In this document: positions 1-4,666 of the stretch, in pieces
How positions within the stretch are numbered: position 1 is the stretch's first letter
Layout: each line of letters opens with the position of its first letter
Origin: JBAWVR01 sp037147155
Lineage (GTDB): Bacteria; Patescibacteriota; Minisyncoccia; Phycocordibacterales; GWA1-40-21
DNA length: 5,141 nucleotides
Reading direction: 5' to 3'
Assembly: GCA_037147155.1 (NCBI GenBank)
Contig: JBAWVR010000055.1
Location: 1 to 5,141 of the forward strand
Position numbers and translations under genes: made by a program
Notes under the pieces: generated by a model
Databases searched by the model: none
Seen by the model: the letters and a program-made list of their open reading frames with translations, nothing else
What the model was told of the DNA's origin: nothing

Positions 1-137
1 CCAAAATACCTAAAATAATGTAAATAACAGTCATATAAATTTAAAATTAAGATTATTAACCGACAGGGGCATTATAGCACAAATGGGAAGGATTTTCATT
101 ATTCCCCATTTATCATTTCCACATACACTCTCCGTAT
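1..137. other. AT-rich non-coding stretch with a weak inverted repeat
   Basis: No reading frame of useful length is present and stops occur in all frames. The one visible structure is an inverted repeat with arms AAATGGG (81-87) and CCCATTT (105-111) around a 17-nt loop. It lacks a convincing T-tract on either strand, so I do not call it a terminator. It could be the 3' flank of a gene beyond the left edge. Confidence 0.5.
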
Positions 138-229
138 TGTCATCCCGGGCTTGACCCGGGATCCAGGCGACCTTTCCGTAAGGAAAGTCTGAAATCGAAA
201 CCTGGATTCCTGCCTTCGCAGGAATGACA
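138..229. repeat. REP/MITE-like palindromic element with three internal hairpins
   Basis: The element is bounded by terminal inverted repeats TGTCAT (138-143) and ATGACA (224-229), with a second nested pair ATCCAGG (161-167) and CCTGGAT (201-207). Inside are three perfect hairpins: 142-162 (arm ATCCCGGG, loop CTTGA), 172-187 (arm CTTTCC, loop GTAA) and 206-225 (arm ATTCCTGC, loop CTTC). The whole can fold as a cloverleaf. The sequence style (GTCATCCCGGGCTTGACC and CCTGCCTTCGCAGGAATGAC) resembles a widespread family of dispersed palindromic repeats in many bacteria; that resemblance is from memory. No target-site duplication is obvious and no transposase is present, so it would be non-autonomous. 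It is GC-richer than its flanks, consistent with insertion. Confidence 0.8.
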
Positions 230-240
230 GAAAAAAACGC

Positions 241-293
241 ATGAGAAAACCGCTAGCCGAGACTAGTGGTTTTCCCTGGTCGGACTAGCGGTT
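241..293 (-). terminator. Rho-independent terminator of the small-gene operon
   Basis: On the minus strand a 9-bp stem AACCGCTAG/CTAGCGGTT (293-285 with 256-248) continues, after a single-base bulge at 284, into a 4-bp stem CCGA/TCGG (283-280 with 260-257). The stem is followed by TTTTCTC. It starts 5 bases past the stop codon of the gene ending at 299, so it is well placed to end that operon. Confidence 0.8.
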
Positions 294-298
294 ATTAT

Positions 299-604
299 TT
301 ACTTGTTTTTATCACTTTCATGCTTTTCATCAACCACCTTAATCAGTTTCAGATAACCATAGGCATCTTCTGGCCGACCAGCTTTTACCGCACTTTCGAT
401 GCCAAGATTAACAGAAGCTCGCAAAAGAATATAGTCAGTGTGCATTCCGACGTCTACTCGAGCAAGAATTTCGATAAAAGCTTCCACCTCATCATCACTG
501 ATTGGATTAACCTTCTCAACCAAATCATAAAGTGTGTCTGAGAGCTCTTCAGCGGTCACCGCCTCTTGCTTACTCAATTCCTTGAGCGTTTTAATCCCTT
601 GCAT
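299..604 (-). CDS. Small acidic alpha-helical protein of unknown function, operon gene 2
   Basis: A 101-aa protein that I do not recognise. The frame is open upstream to an ATG at 709, but the start at 604 is chosen because a perfect AGGAGG (616-611) lies 6 nt before it, and the longer version would overlap the preceding gene and add a non-matching 35-residue tail. The sequence is charged and looks helical throughout, with no signal peptide, membrane segment or metal-binding motif, so a cytoplasmic location is likely. It ends in a very polar lysine/glutamate tail (residues 92-101). Residues 7-44 resemble residues 17-54 of the protein just upstream (12 identities in 38 ungapped positions, including EL, VT, EL, IS), and a G-x3-DA motif (76-81) matches G82-x3-DA in the neighbour. 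This suggests a tandem paralogue. The gene starts 22 bp after the upstream stop, so the two are probably cotranscribed. Confidence 0.75.
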   Translation of the reverse strand: MQGIKTLKELSKQEAVTAEELSDTLYDLVEKVNPISDDEVEAFIEILARVDVGMHTDYILLRASVNLGIESAVKAGRPEDAYGYLKLIKVVDEKHESDKNK

Positions 605-610
605 ACTTAA

Positions 611-616
611 CCTCCT
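611..616 (-). promoter_or_regulatory. Strong Shine-Dalgarno deciding the start at 604
   Basis: AGGAGG on the minus strand, followed by TTAAGT and then ATG. It is the best ribosome binding site in the window and fixes the start of the downstream small gene at 604 rather than the in-frame ATG at 709. Confidence 0.85.
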
Positions 617-626
617 GTGTTTTGAT

Positions 627-926
627 TCAGCGGGAAAGGCGTGCAAGAACCATCTTGTGTTCATGGGCATCCTTGGAGTGTCCGCGCTCCATCTGATCAG
701 CCGCACCATTTTCCGCGTAGCCAGCCAAGAGATGTTTCTCCGTGTTGGTCAGGATGACCCGATCGATAAGACTGATTACCACTCGGCTGGAAATAGCCCA
801 CCCACCATCGACGTAGTTTTTCATCGTGGCGATAAGCTCGGCCGACGTCACTTTTTTCTTGCTTTCCAGTTCAGCAAAGGCATGAATTTTTGCTGCTTGT
901 GCTACTGGTAATACTTGAACACTCAT
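627..926 (-). CDS. Small helical protein of unknown function, operon gene 1
   Basis: A 99-aa protein ending in TGA that I do not recognise. The start at 926 has a GGGAG Shine-Dalgarno (938-934) with a 7-nt spacer. The first part (residues 1-20) is alanine-rich and could be a helix, but it has no cleavage site and is not hydrophobic enough for an export signal. The middle (residues 22-56) reads as two helices around a VDGG turn at 39-42. The C-terminal third is rich in His, Lys and Glu, with three histidines at 83, 88 and 90. Those might bind metal, but nothing else supports this. Similarity to the next gene (V26-T27, E30-L31, I45-S46, G82-x3-D86-A87) suggests both descend from one small domain. 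The two form an operon with a 22-bp gap. Its direction and position after holB imply no obvious functional link. Confidence 0.72.
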   Translation of the reverse strand: MSVQVLPVAQAAKIHAFAELESKKKVTSAELIATMKNYVDGGWAISSRVVISLIDRVILTNTEKHLLAGYAENGAADQMERGHSKDAHEHKMVLARLSR

Positions 927-976
927 GTTTTTTCTCCCGATTAACAGTTTTGACTCAAAATTTAAAAAGAAACCCT

Positions 977-1018
977 GGTATTAAGGTAACACAATAAGAT
1001 ATCTATGTCAATAATACC
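977..1018 (-). promoter_or_regulatory. Possible promoter region of the small-gene operon inside an inverted repeat
   Basis: On the minus strand a consensus -35 TTGACA (1011-1006) is followed 17 bp later by a poor -10, TACCTT (988-983). The segment is bracketed by a 7-bp inverted repeat, GGTATTA (977-983) and TAATACC (1012-1018), and contains the palindrome AGATATCT (997-1004). Either the repeat is an operator-like site or, with the T-rich tract beyond it (about 970-951), a poor large-loop terminator for the holB-like gene. The -10 is weak, so the promoter call is tentative. Confidence 0.35.
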
Positions 1019-1024
1019 GTTAAA

Positions 1025-1744
1025 TTATTTGAGCGGCAACGACACCGCTAAATATTCCAAAATTCCCTTCCATGATGGTGATTCATCCTCGGTGTAGGAG
1101 CTGATTTTGGCGAGCATCTCCGCCATACCCGGCACAGACTTCAGATTCCCTCCCTTGGCTCGATCTAGATATTCGCGGAAAACCGCTTGGACAAAATCCC
1201 GCACTTCTTTGCGAGTAATCTTCTCATCTTTCAAACTTTTATTTATTTCCTCAGCCTGAGCAATGCGATAAGCAATGTTGCCAGAAAGAAAATCGGGTGC
1301 TGAGAGAAAATCGTGCTCGCTTTTAGCCACTCCACTATCGAGCCTGAGAGTAATCAAACGAGAAGAAATAGTTGGCAGGATTTTTCGCCCTGACGGTAAG
1401 ATCAAAAAAACTTTGGTTTGGGGAATTGGTTCTTCAAAAAACTTGAGGAGAACATTTTGTGAATCGTCGTTGATCGAGTCGGCGACAATCGTCACCACTT
1501 TGAGTGGACCAAATGGACGAGTAAAAGTGTGTTTCAAAATATCATCACGCACAGAACCGACTTTGAGTTCATTGTATTGATGGAGATAAAAATCGGGATT
1601 GGCCAGAGTGGTAAAATTCAGCAATTCTTGCAAATCGTTTTTGAGACTAGCCAAAGTCGCTTCTGGCTCACCCAAGAGACAATAAGCGTGATGAGTAAAA
1701 TCACAGTTCAGAGTTTTGAGGGTTTTTGACTGATTGGCGGACAT
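1025..1744 (-). CDS. holB: DNA polymerase III delta'-like clamp-loader protein (no P-loop)
   Basis: A 239-aa protein with the shape of the delta' subunit of the clamp loader, which opens and loads the sliding clamp at primed DNA in the replisome. What I see: THHAYCLLGEPE (17-28) sits where the family has HAYLF-G-x4-GKT, but the Gly-Lys-Thr of Walker A is absent. NPDFYL (49-54) matches the family's HPD segment. LKVVTIVADSIND (81-93) is the Walker B strand, NVLLKFFEEP (97-106) matches NALLKxLEEP, and LPTISSRLITLRL (123-135) matches the sensor/SRx segment with its conserved Arg129. Delta' is known to be a non-hydrolysing member, so loss of the P-loop is compatible with function. At 239 residues it is shorter than the roughly 300-330 usual for the family and has only a small C-terminal helical part. 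The start is the only sensible ATG and lies 6 nt after a -10 box. It could instead be a gamma/tau-related paralogue, which is less likely without Walker A. Confidence 0.8.
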   Translation of the reverse strand: MSANQSKTLKTLNCDFTHHAYCLLGEPEATLASLKNDLQELLNFTTLANPDFYLHQYNELKVGSVRDDILKHTFTRPFGPLKVVTIVADSINDDSQNVLLKFFEEPIPQTKVFLILPSGRKILPTISSRLITLRLDSGVAKSEHDFLSAPDFLSGNIAYRIAQAEEINKSLKDEKITRKEVRDFVQAVFREYLDRAKGGNLKSVPGMAEMLAKISSYTEDESPSWKGILEYLAVSLPLK

Positions 1745-1750
1745 AGGATG

Positions 1751-1779
1751 ATTATACGATAGTTCAGATAAAATACCAA
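1751..1779 (-). promoter_or_regulatory. Promoter of the holB-like gene, predicted leaderless
   Basis: On the minus strand a -35 TTGGTA (1779-1774) is separated by 17 bp from a perfect -10 TATAAT (1756-1751). Only CATCCT separates the -10 from the ATG at 1744, so the expected transcription start (about 7 nt after the -10) is the A of the start codon. No Shine-Dalgarno can fit, so the message should be leaderless. Confidence 0.7.
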
Positions 1780-1789
1780 AGCAAAAAAT

Positions 1790-1823
1790 AATTACCTAAT
1801 TCACCATGGTGAATTAGGTAATT
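1790..1823. repeat. Perfect 34-bp palindrome between two minus-strand genes
   Basis: The left arm AATTACCTAATTCACCA (1790-1806) is matched exactly by its reverse complement at 1807-1823, with CCATGG at the centre and no mismatch. On the minus strand the palindrome is followed by TATTTTTTGC, so as RNA it would be a long AU-rich terminator hairpin lying in tandem behind the UUCG terminator at 1846-1871. As DNA it lies 10 bp upstream of the -35 of the holB-like gene, where it could equally be an operator or an upstream element. Confidence 0.85.
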
Positions 1824-1832
1824 TGAAAGATT

Positions 1833-1871
1833 TTGATTAAAACAAAAGCACCCCACCGAAGCAGGGTGCTT
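1833..1871 (-). terminator. Terminator with UUCG tetraloop, downstream of the 127-aa gene
   Basis: On the minus strand AAGCACCC (1871-1864) pairs with GGGTGCTT (1853-1846). Inside, two G-U wobbles and a C-G pair close a UUCG tetraloop, giving an 11-bp stem followed by TTTTGTTTTAATC. It begins 16 bases beyond the stop codon at 1888. The stable loop is present only in the minus-strand reading, which confirms the direction of use. Confidence 0.9.
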
Positions 1872-1887
1872 GGGCGGGGTGACGAGG

Positions 1888-2271
1888 CTAATGCATTTGA
1901 GGCAGTTTATCCTTGACGGACGAGACCTTTACCGAGTGCAGATTAAAGCACGTGACGAACTGAAGAATGGTATTGCTACCACTGACACAGACACTGATGG
2001 TCTGGGCTTCCTTGTCAAAGCCGTAATCGATCTGGATCCCCTCGTGCCCCTTAAACGCATCTGCGATTTTCTGAGCACGCTCTTTAACCTCTTTGGGGAA
2101 ATTGGTCGTAACATCATGCACGGATCCAACGAGCAGGACCTGGACCTCCAGACCAAGTGTCAGAGCAGACATGATGCCATAGGGAGCGTCTCCCCATACT
2201 GAACGGAAGTCGTCACTGTAGTAGTGATAGATTTCCCTCGTTTTTTCGGGCTTAACGGGCGGGTTACTCAT
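1888..2271 (-). CDS. Uncharacterised 127-aa cytoplasmic protein
   Basis: I do not recognise this protein. The frame also has an ATG at 2289, but the start at 2271 is preferred because AAAGGGA (2286-2280) lies 8 nt upstream and the predicted transcript start (about 2293) would leave only 4 nt before the earlier ATG. The N-terminus is proline-rich and polar (PPVKPEKTREIYHYYSDDF), then comes a moderately hydrophobic stretch (about 34-50, GIMSALTLGLEVQVLLVG). That stretch is too interrupted by charge and turns to be a clear membrane segment and looks more like a buried helix-strand pair. Residues 60-75 (PKEVKERAQKIADAF) form a charged amphipathic helix, and the rest alternates short beta-like strands (IQIDYGF, TISVCVSG, ILQFVTCFNLHSVKVSS). 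The overall alpha/beta pattern suggests a small globular fold. It has its own promoter and terminator, so it is a single-gene unit between mreB and holB. Confidence 0.72.
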   Translation of the reverse strand: MSNPPVKPEKTREIYHYYSDDFRSVWGDAPYGIMSALTLGLEVQVLLVGSVHDVTTNFPKEVKERAQKIADAFKGHEGIQIDYGFDKEAQTISVCVSGSNTILQFVTCFNLHSVKVSSVKDKLPQMH

Positions 2272-2279
2272 GGCTGATT

Positions 2280-2286
2280 TCCCTTT
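2280..2286 (-). promoter_or_regulatory. Ribosome binding site favouring the start at 2271
   Basis: AAAGGGA on the minus strand, 8 nt before the ATG at 2271. No comparable site precedes the in-frame ATG at 2289, where the upstream sequence is CCTGCAGCCC. Confidence 0.55.
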
Positions 2287-2299
2287 CATGGGCTGCAGG

Positions 2300-2327
2300 T
2301 TTATACATTTCTAGTCTGACCTGATAA
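2300..2327 (-). promoter_or_regulatory. Promoter of the 127-aa gene
   Basis: On the minus strand TTATCA (2327-2322) and TATAAA (2305-2300) are separated by 16 bp, predicting a start near 2293. The -35 lies within an imperfect inverted repeat, CTGATAAGC (2321-2329) and GCTTACCAG (2335-2343), a possible regulator site. Confidence 0.5.
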
Positions 2328-2373
2328 GCATTCGGCTTACCAGTACTTTACTTTCTATCCAAATGATACAATT

Positions 2374-2434
2374 ATAGGAGAATAAGTCAATGAAGCCCGG
2401 CACGTAGTCGTGCCGGGCTTCATTATTCTCCTAT
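2374..2434 (-). terminator. Long two-part hairpin spanning the mreB stop codon, probable terminator
   Basis: The inner stem GAAGCCCGGCAC (2392-2403) pairs perfectly with GTGCCGGGCTTC (2410-2421) and extends by three A-T pairs. An outer stem ATAGGAGAATAA (2374-2385) pairs perfectly with TTATTCTCCTAT (2423-2434), and a few unpaired bases on one side separate the two. The outer arm contains the TAG stop of mreB (2433-2431). There is no good T-tract on either strand (minus: ATTGACTTATT after the inner stem), so it may act as a terminator, an mRNA 3'-end stabiliser or both. The GC-rich core and mirror-image flanks make chance very unlikely. Confidence 0.65.
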
Positions 2435-3444
2435 CGTTTCGAAATAATACTCCTCTTATATGTATCCAAGTGCTCCAAGGCAATACCCGTTCCTCTCGCC
2501 ACACAATACAATGGATCCTCAGCAAGAATTGCCTTCACACCAGTACGGCGGAAAACGAGTTCTGGCAAATTACGCAATTGTGATGAACCACCAGTCATAA
2601 TAATACCGCGGTCAATAATATCAGCTGACAATTCTGGTGGAGTTTCCTGCAACACATCTTTGATCGCTTTGATCATGTCGCGAAGTTCACGAGCAATCGC
2701 TTTTACAATTTCATTGGTTTTGATTTCGGTCGAACGAGGAAGCCCTGAAATAAAGTCGCGCCCCTTGATAGTCATAGACAATTCTTCTTCGACAGGTACC
2801 GCTGAGCCAATCTTCACCTTGATTTCTTCCGCGGTCTGATCACCAATCGCTAGATTGAAAGTTTTCTTGATGTAGTCGGCAATCGCCGCGTCAATTTTGT
2901 TGCCTGCGCATTTTACCGAAGTGGATGACACGATACCACCGAGAGAAATCACAGCCACGTCAGTCGTACCACCACCAATATCTACCACCATGTGACCAGC
3001 TGGTTCATAAATAGGAATACCCGCACCAATCGCCGCCAAAATCGGCTCCTTGACCACGTACGCATTTTTCGCTCCCGCTTTCATCGCGGCCTCAATCACC
3101 GCACGACGTTCAGTCGAAGAAATACCAGCGGGTACAGACACCATGACATCAGGTTTAAAAATATTCCACTTGCCGAGAGCCTTATCAATAAAATATCTGA
3201 GCATCGCTTCGGTCACACGATAGTCAGCAATCACACCATCCTTCATCGGGCGATAAGCAATAATATTATCAGGAGTTCTACCAATCATCATCTTGGCTTC
3301 ATTTCCCACTGCCAAAATTTTATTATCTTGTTCAGACACCGCCACTACAGACGGTTCAAACAAAACCACACCTTTGCCCGGCAAAAAAACTAGAGTGTTT
3401 GCCGTCCCGAGATCGATACCGATACGCTTGGTGAAAAATGACAT
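2431..3444 (-). CDS. mreB: Rod-shape-determining protein MreB
   Basis: A 337-aa actin-like ATPase, normal length for MreB. It polymerises into membrane-associated filaments that position the elongation machinery for lateral cell-wall synthesis. Visible motifs, in order: phosphate-1 loop GIDLGTANT (9-17); KPDVMVSVPAGISSTERRAV (97-116); VKEPILAAIGAG (131-142), with the catalytic-region Glu133; phosphate-2 loop VVDIGGGTTDVAVISLGG (153-170); EEIKVKIGSA (206-215); and the adenosine loop IIMTGGSSQLRNLPEL (281-296). All key residues are present, so it should be active. The N-terminus is short (MSFFTKR), with two Phe that could serve as a minimal membrane anchor. No Shine-Dalgarno is visible before the ATG (CACCACATTT), so initiation relies on other features. 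Its usual partners mreC and mreD are not downstream; the next gene is an unrelated small protein with its own promoter. Rod-shaped growth is therefore suggested, with other elongation genes elsewhere. Confidence 0.97.
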   Translation of the reverse strand: MSFFTKRIGIDLGTANTLVFLPGKGVVLFEPSVVAVSEQDNKILAVGNEAKMMIGRTPDNIIAYRPMKDGVIADYRVTEAMLRYFIDKALGKWNIFKPDVMVSVPAGISSTERRAVIEAAMKAGAKNAYVVKEPILAAIGAGIPIYEPAGHMVVDIGGGTTDVAVISLGGIVSSTSVKCAGNKIDAAIADYIKKTFNLAIGDQTAEEIKVKIGSAVPVEEELSMTIKGRDFISGLPRSTEIKTNEIVKAIARELRDMIKAIKDVLQETPPELSADIIDRGIIMTGGSSQLRNLPELVFRRTGVKAILAEDPLYCVARGTGIALEHLDTYKRSIISKR

Positions 3445-3480
3445 AAATGTGGTGTTTTAAGCTATTAAAATATCCAGCTA

Positions 3481-3509
3481 ATCATAGTGCTATTTGGCTT
3501 TTTTTACAA
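3481..3509 (-). promoter_or_regulatory. Promoter of mreB
   Basis: On the minus strand TTGTAA (3509-3504) and TATGAT (3486-3481) are separated by exactly 17 bp. The predicted start near 3474 gives a leader of about 30 nt to the ATG at 3444. It diverges from the plus-strand promoter at 3554-3581, with the two -35 boxes about 44 bp apart. Confidence 0.65.
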
Positions 3510-3553
3510 TATCTTGACACGACTTTTCTATTGTATTGTATGTTGTAATAAAC

Positions 3554-3581
3554 TTGACTTTTTCTTCAGCACTGGTATAAT
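3554..3581 (+). promoter_or_regulatory. Strong promoter of the candidate ncRNA, with extended -10
   Basis: TTGACT (3554-3559), a 16-bp spacer and a perfect TATAAT (3576-3581) preceded by TG at 3573-3574 (TGGTATAAT). The expected start is G3588, which is exactly the first base of the first hairpin of the downstream structured region. A second TTGACA at 3514-3519 has no good -10 at a proper distance. Confidence 0.75.
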
Positions 3582-3587
3582 GTTTAT

Positions 3588-3841
3588 GGAAAGGTAGACA
3601 TAGTCCACCTTCCAAAGTTTCGGCATCAACCGAAAAGTTCTTTGGGACTCGACACCTATGTGTCACTCCCCATCCGGTTCAGCTTATAAGTGCCTTCGTG
3701 CCACCGTGATGTAAAAAATGCTGATTGTTCTTCAATCGTGTAATGACTATGTCGTTACACTCCATATAGCACTTCCGCTATTCCTTCCATTCCTTTTTCC
3801 ATTCTGCTATCCCAGCCATCTCTCACGAGGTGGCTTTTTTT
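3588..3841 (+). ncRNA. Candidate structured non-coding RNA of about 254 nt, family not recognised
   Basis: This unit runs from a near-consensus promoter to a strong terminator with no credible protein frame. Hairpins in order: 3588-3613 (arms GGAAAGGTAGAC and GTCCACCTTCC, loop ATA, one bulge and one mismatch); 3618-3635 (TTTCGG/CCGAAA); 3636-3649 (AGTTC/GGACT with one wobble); 3651-3664 (GACAC-CTAT-GTGTC); a looser closing pair near 3670-3712 (CATC-CGG with CCG-T-GATG); 3723-3737 (GATTG/CAATC); 3738-3760 (GTGTAATGAC-TAT-GTCGTTACAC, 10 bp with one wobble); and the terminator. Between the last two lies a C/U-rich single-stranded stretch (about 3771-3813) with the repeat TTCCATTC (3785-3792, 3797-3804), of a kind that could pair with Shine-Dalgarno sequences. 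I looked for and did not see hallmarks of tmRNA, RNase P RNA, SRP RNA, 6S RNA, a T-box or a tRNA. It may be a stand-alone sRNA or a terminated leader for the WG-repeat gene. Confidence 0.6.
3814..3841 (+). terminator. Intrinsic terminator of the candidate ncRNA
   Basis: AGCCATCTC (3814-3822) pairs with GAGGTGGCT (3827-3835) around the loop TCAC, with a single T-G wobble, followed by an unbroken run of seven T (3835-3841) and further T-rich sequence. It is the textbook arrangement on the plus strand and lies upstream of the separate promoter of the next gene. Confidence 0.92.
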
Positions 3842-3861
3842 ATCTATTTTTAAACTCAACT

Positions 3862-3890
3862 TTGACAAACCGATGTCAATTTGCTCAAAT
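3862..3890 (+). promoter_or_regulatory. Promoter of the WG-repeat gene
   Basis: A consensus -35 TTGACA (3862-3867) is separated by 17 bp from TCAAAT (3885-3890), which is preceded by TGC (3882-3884) as an extended -10. The predicted start near 3897 gives a leader of about 52 nt. Confidence 0.6.
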
Positions 3891-3948
3891 AACATTAGAT
3901 TAGTATCAAGTCTCAAACGTTTCAAAACACAACCAAAGGAGCCTAGCC

Positions 3949-4653
3949 ATGAATACAAGTCAAACGGCCTTGGAAGTCATGCGTGGTCTATTCGACAGAA
4001 ACAAACAGCTCAGTGAAAATCTGTTCGTTGTCAGTATCGGCAACCTTTCTGGCATCTATTCTATTGCTCAAGGCAAACTTGTCCTCAGCTTGGATTATGT
4101 AGATATCGAAAGGAGCCGAAAGAGAGATCTCTTGAAGATCAAGAATCTTTTTCATCACTACGGATACTTTTCGCTTTCTCAGGAAAGAATTGTTGTTCCG
4201 ATCCAGTTCGAGCGCATTGATTTCTTGGATGAAAATTCTGGTCTAGTCGATGATGACAAGTTCGTCATCTTCGATACAGAATTCAAAGCGTTTGGTTTGT
4301 TTTCAATCACGACTCAATCGATAGTTCTGCCCACGAAATATCAGGAAATCAAATTACTTCCTGGCGACCGAATCCTCGTGAGAAAGAACTACAAATTCGG
4401 TGTGCTGTCTTTGATTGATTTTGAGGAATTGCTTCCCTTGATCAATGACAAATTCGGACCCCGAATCGACTGCGATTTGGTTGTCGTGAACAGAAACGGA
4501 GCCGTTGGCGTCTACTGCCTAATGGAAAAGTGTTTTGTTATTTCTCTGAGTTACAAGGAGATCACTCTGGAGAAAGAAACACTTATCATCACAGGCTTTG
4601 ACAAAACAAAGACCACTGTCCAAGTGGTTGAAGCCAGAATCGCCAAAATCTGA
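3949..4653 (+). CDS. Degenerate WG-repeat-like beta protein, 234 aa
   Basis: The protein is built of five copies of a G-aromatic/V-x-S/C-[LIV]-x(5-7)-[LIV](2)-x-P/S-x(3-4)-[YF]-x-x-I unit, starting at residues 35 (GIYSI), 72 (GYFSL), 116 (GLFSI), 151 (GVLSL) and 187 (GVYCL), spaced 35-44 residues apart. This matches the WG-repeat pattern, in which a Trp-Gly pair begins each beta-hairpin module, but Trp is replaced here by other residues (Y71, F115, F150, V186 precede the Gly). That homology is an inference. Such repeats usually form solenoid or propeller-like binding surfaces, and no enzymatic motif is visible. No signal peptide or membrane segment is present, so it is probably cytoplasmic. 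The N-terminal 30 residues form a helical cap. The start is secure: AAGGAG (3936-3941) lies 7 nt before the ATG. It has its own promoter and a terminator 14 bases after its TGA stop, so it is a single-gene unit. The ligand is unknown. Confidence 0.8.
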   Translation: MNTSQTALEVMRGLFDRNKQLSENLFVVSIGNLSGIYSIAQGKLVLSLDYVDIERSRKRDLLKIKNLFHHYGYFSLSQERIVVPIQFERIDFLDENSGLVDDDKFVIFDTEFKAFGLFSITTQSIVLPTKYQEIKLLPGDRILVRKNYKFGVLSLIDFEELLPLINDKFGPRIDCDLVVVNRNGAVGVYCLMEKCFVISLSYKEITLEKETLIITGFDKTKTTVQVVEARIAKI

Positions 4654-4666
4654 CACGGCCTCACTC

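Noticed and set aside
605..709. 35-residue N-terminal extension of the gene ending at 299
   Set aside because: It overlaps the upstream gene by 83 bp, has no ribosome binding site at 709, and a perfect AGGAGG fixes the start at 604.
534..911. 125-aa plus-strand frame
   Set aside because: It is antisense to the two small operon genes, which have ribosome binding sites and a terminator. This frame has neither.
1870..2202. 110-aa plus-strand frame
   Set aside because: It is antisense to the 127-aa gene and begins within the terminator hairpin, with no initiation signals.
2355..2423. 22-aa minus-strand frame behind mreB with AGGAG four bases before its ATG
   Set aside because: The sequence is fully accounted for by the two-part inverted repeat, and the peptide mostly encodes the stem. 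Kept only as a remark.
2992..3393. 133-aa plus-strand frame rich in Arg, His and Asn
   Set aside because: It is antisense to the strongly conserved mreB, and its composition is typical of a shadow frame.
3658..3714. 18-codon frame MCHSPSGSAYKCLRATVM inside the candidate ncRNA, a possible leader peptide
   Set aside because: The ATG lies in the loop/stem of the 3651-3664 hairpin with no Shine-Dalgarno, and there is no run of regulatory codons.
3718..3903. 61-aa plus-strand frame beginning MLIVLQSCNDYVV
   Set aside because: It has no ribosome binding site, runs straight through the terminator at 3814-3841, and its Phe/Leu/Pro content merely reflects the C/T-rich DNA.
3755..3958. 67-aa minus-strand frame overlapping the ncRNA end and the WG-gene start
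   Set aside because: It crosses the plus-strand terminator and promoter and shows no supporting signals or recognisable sequence.
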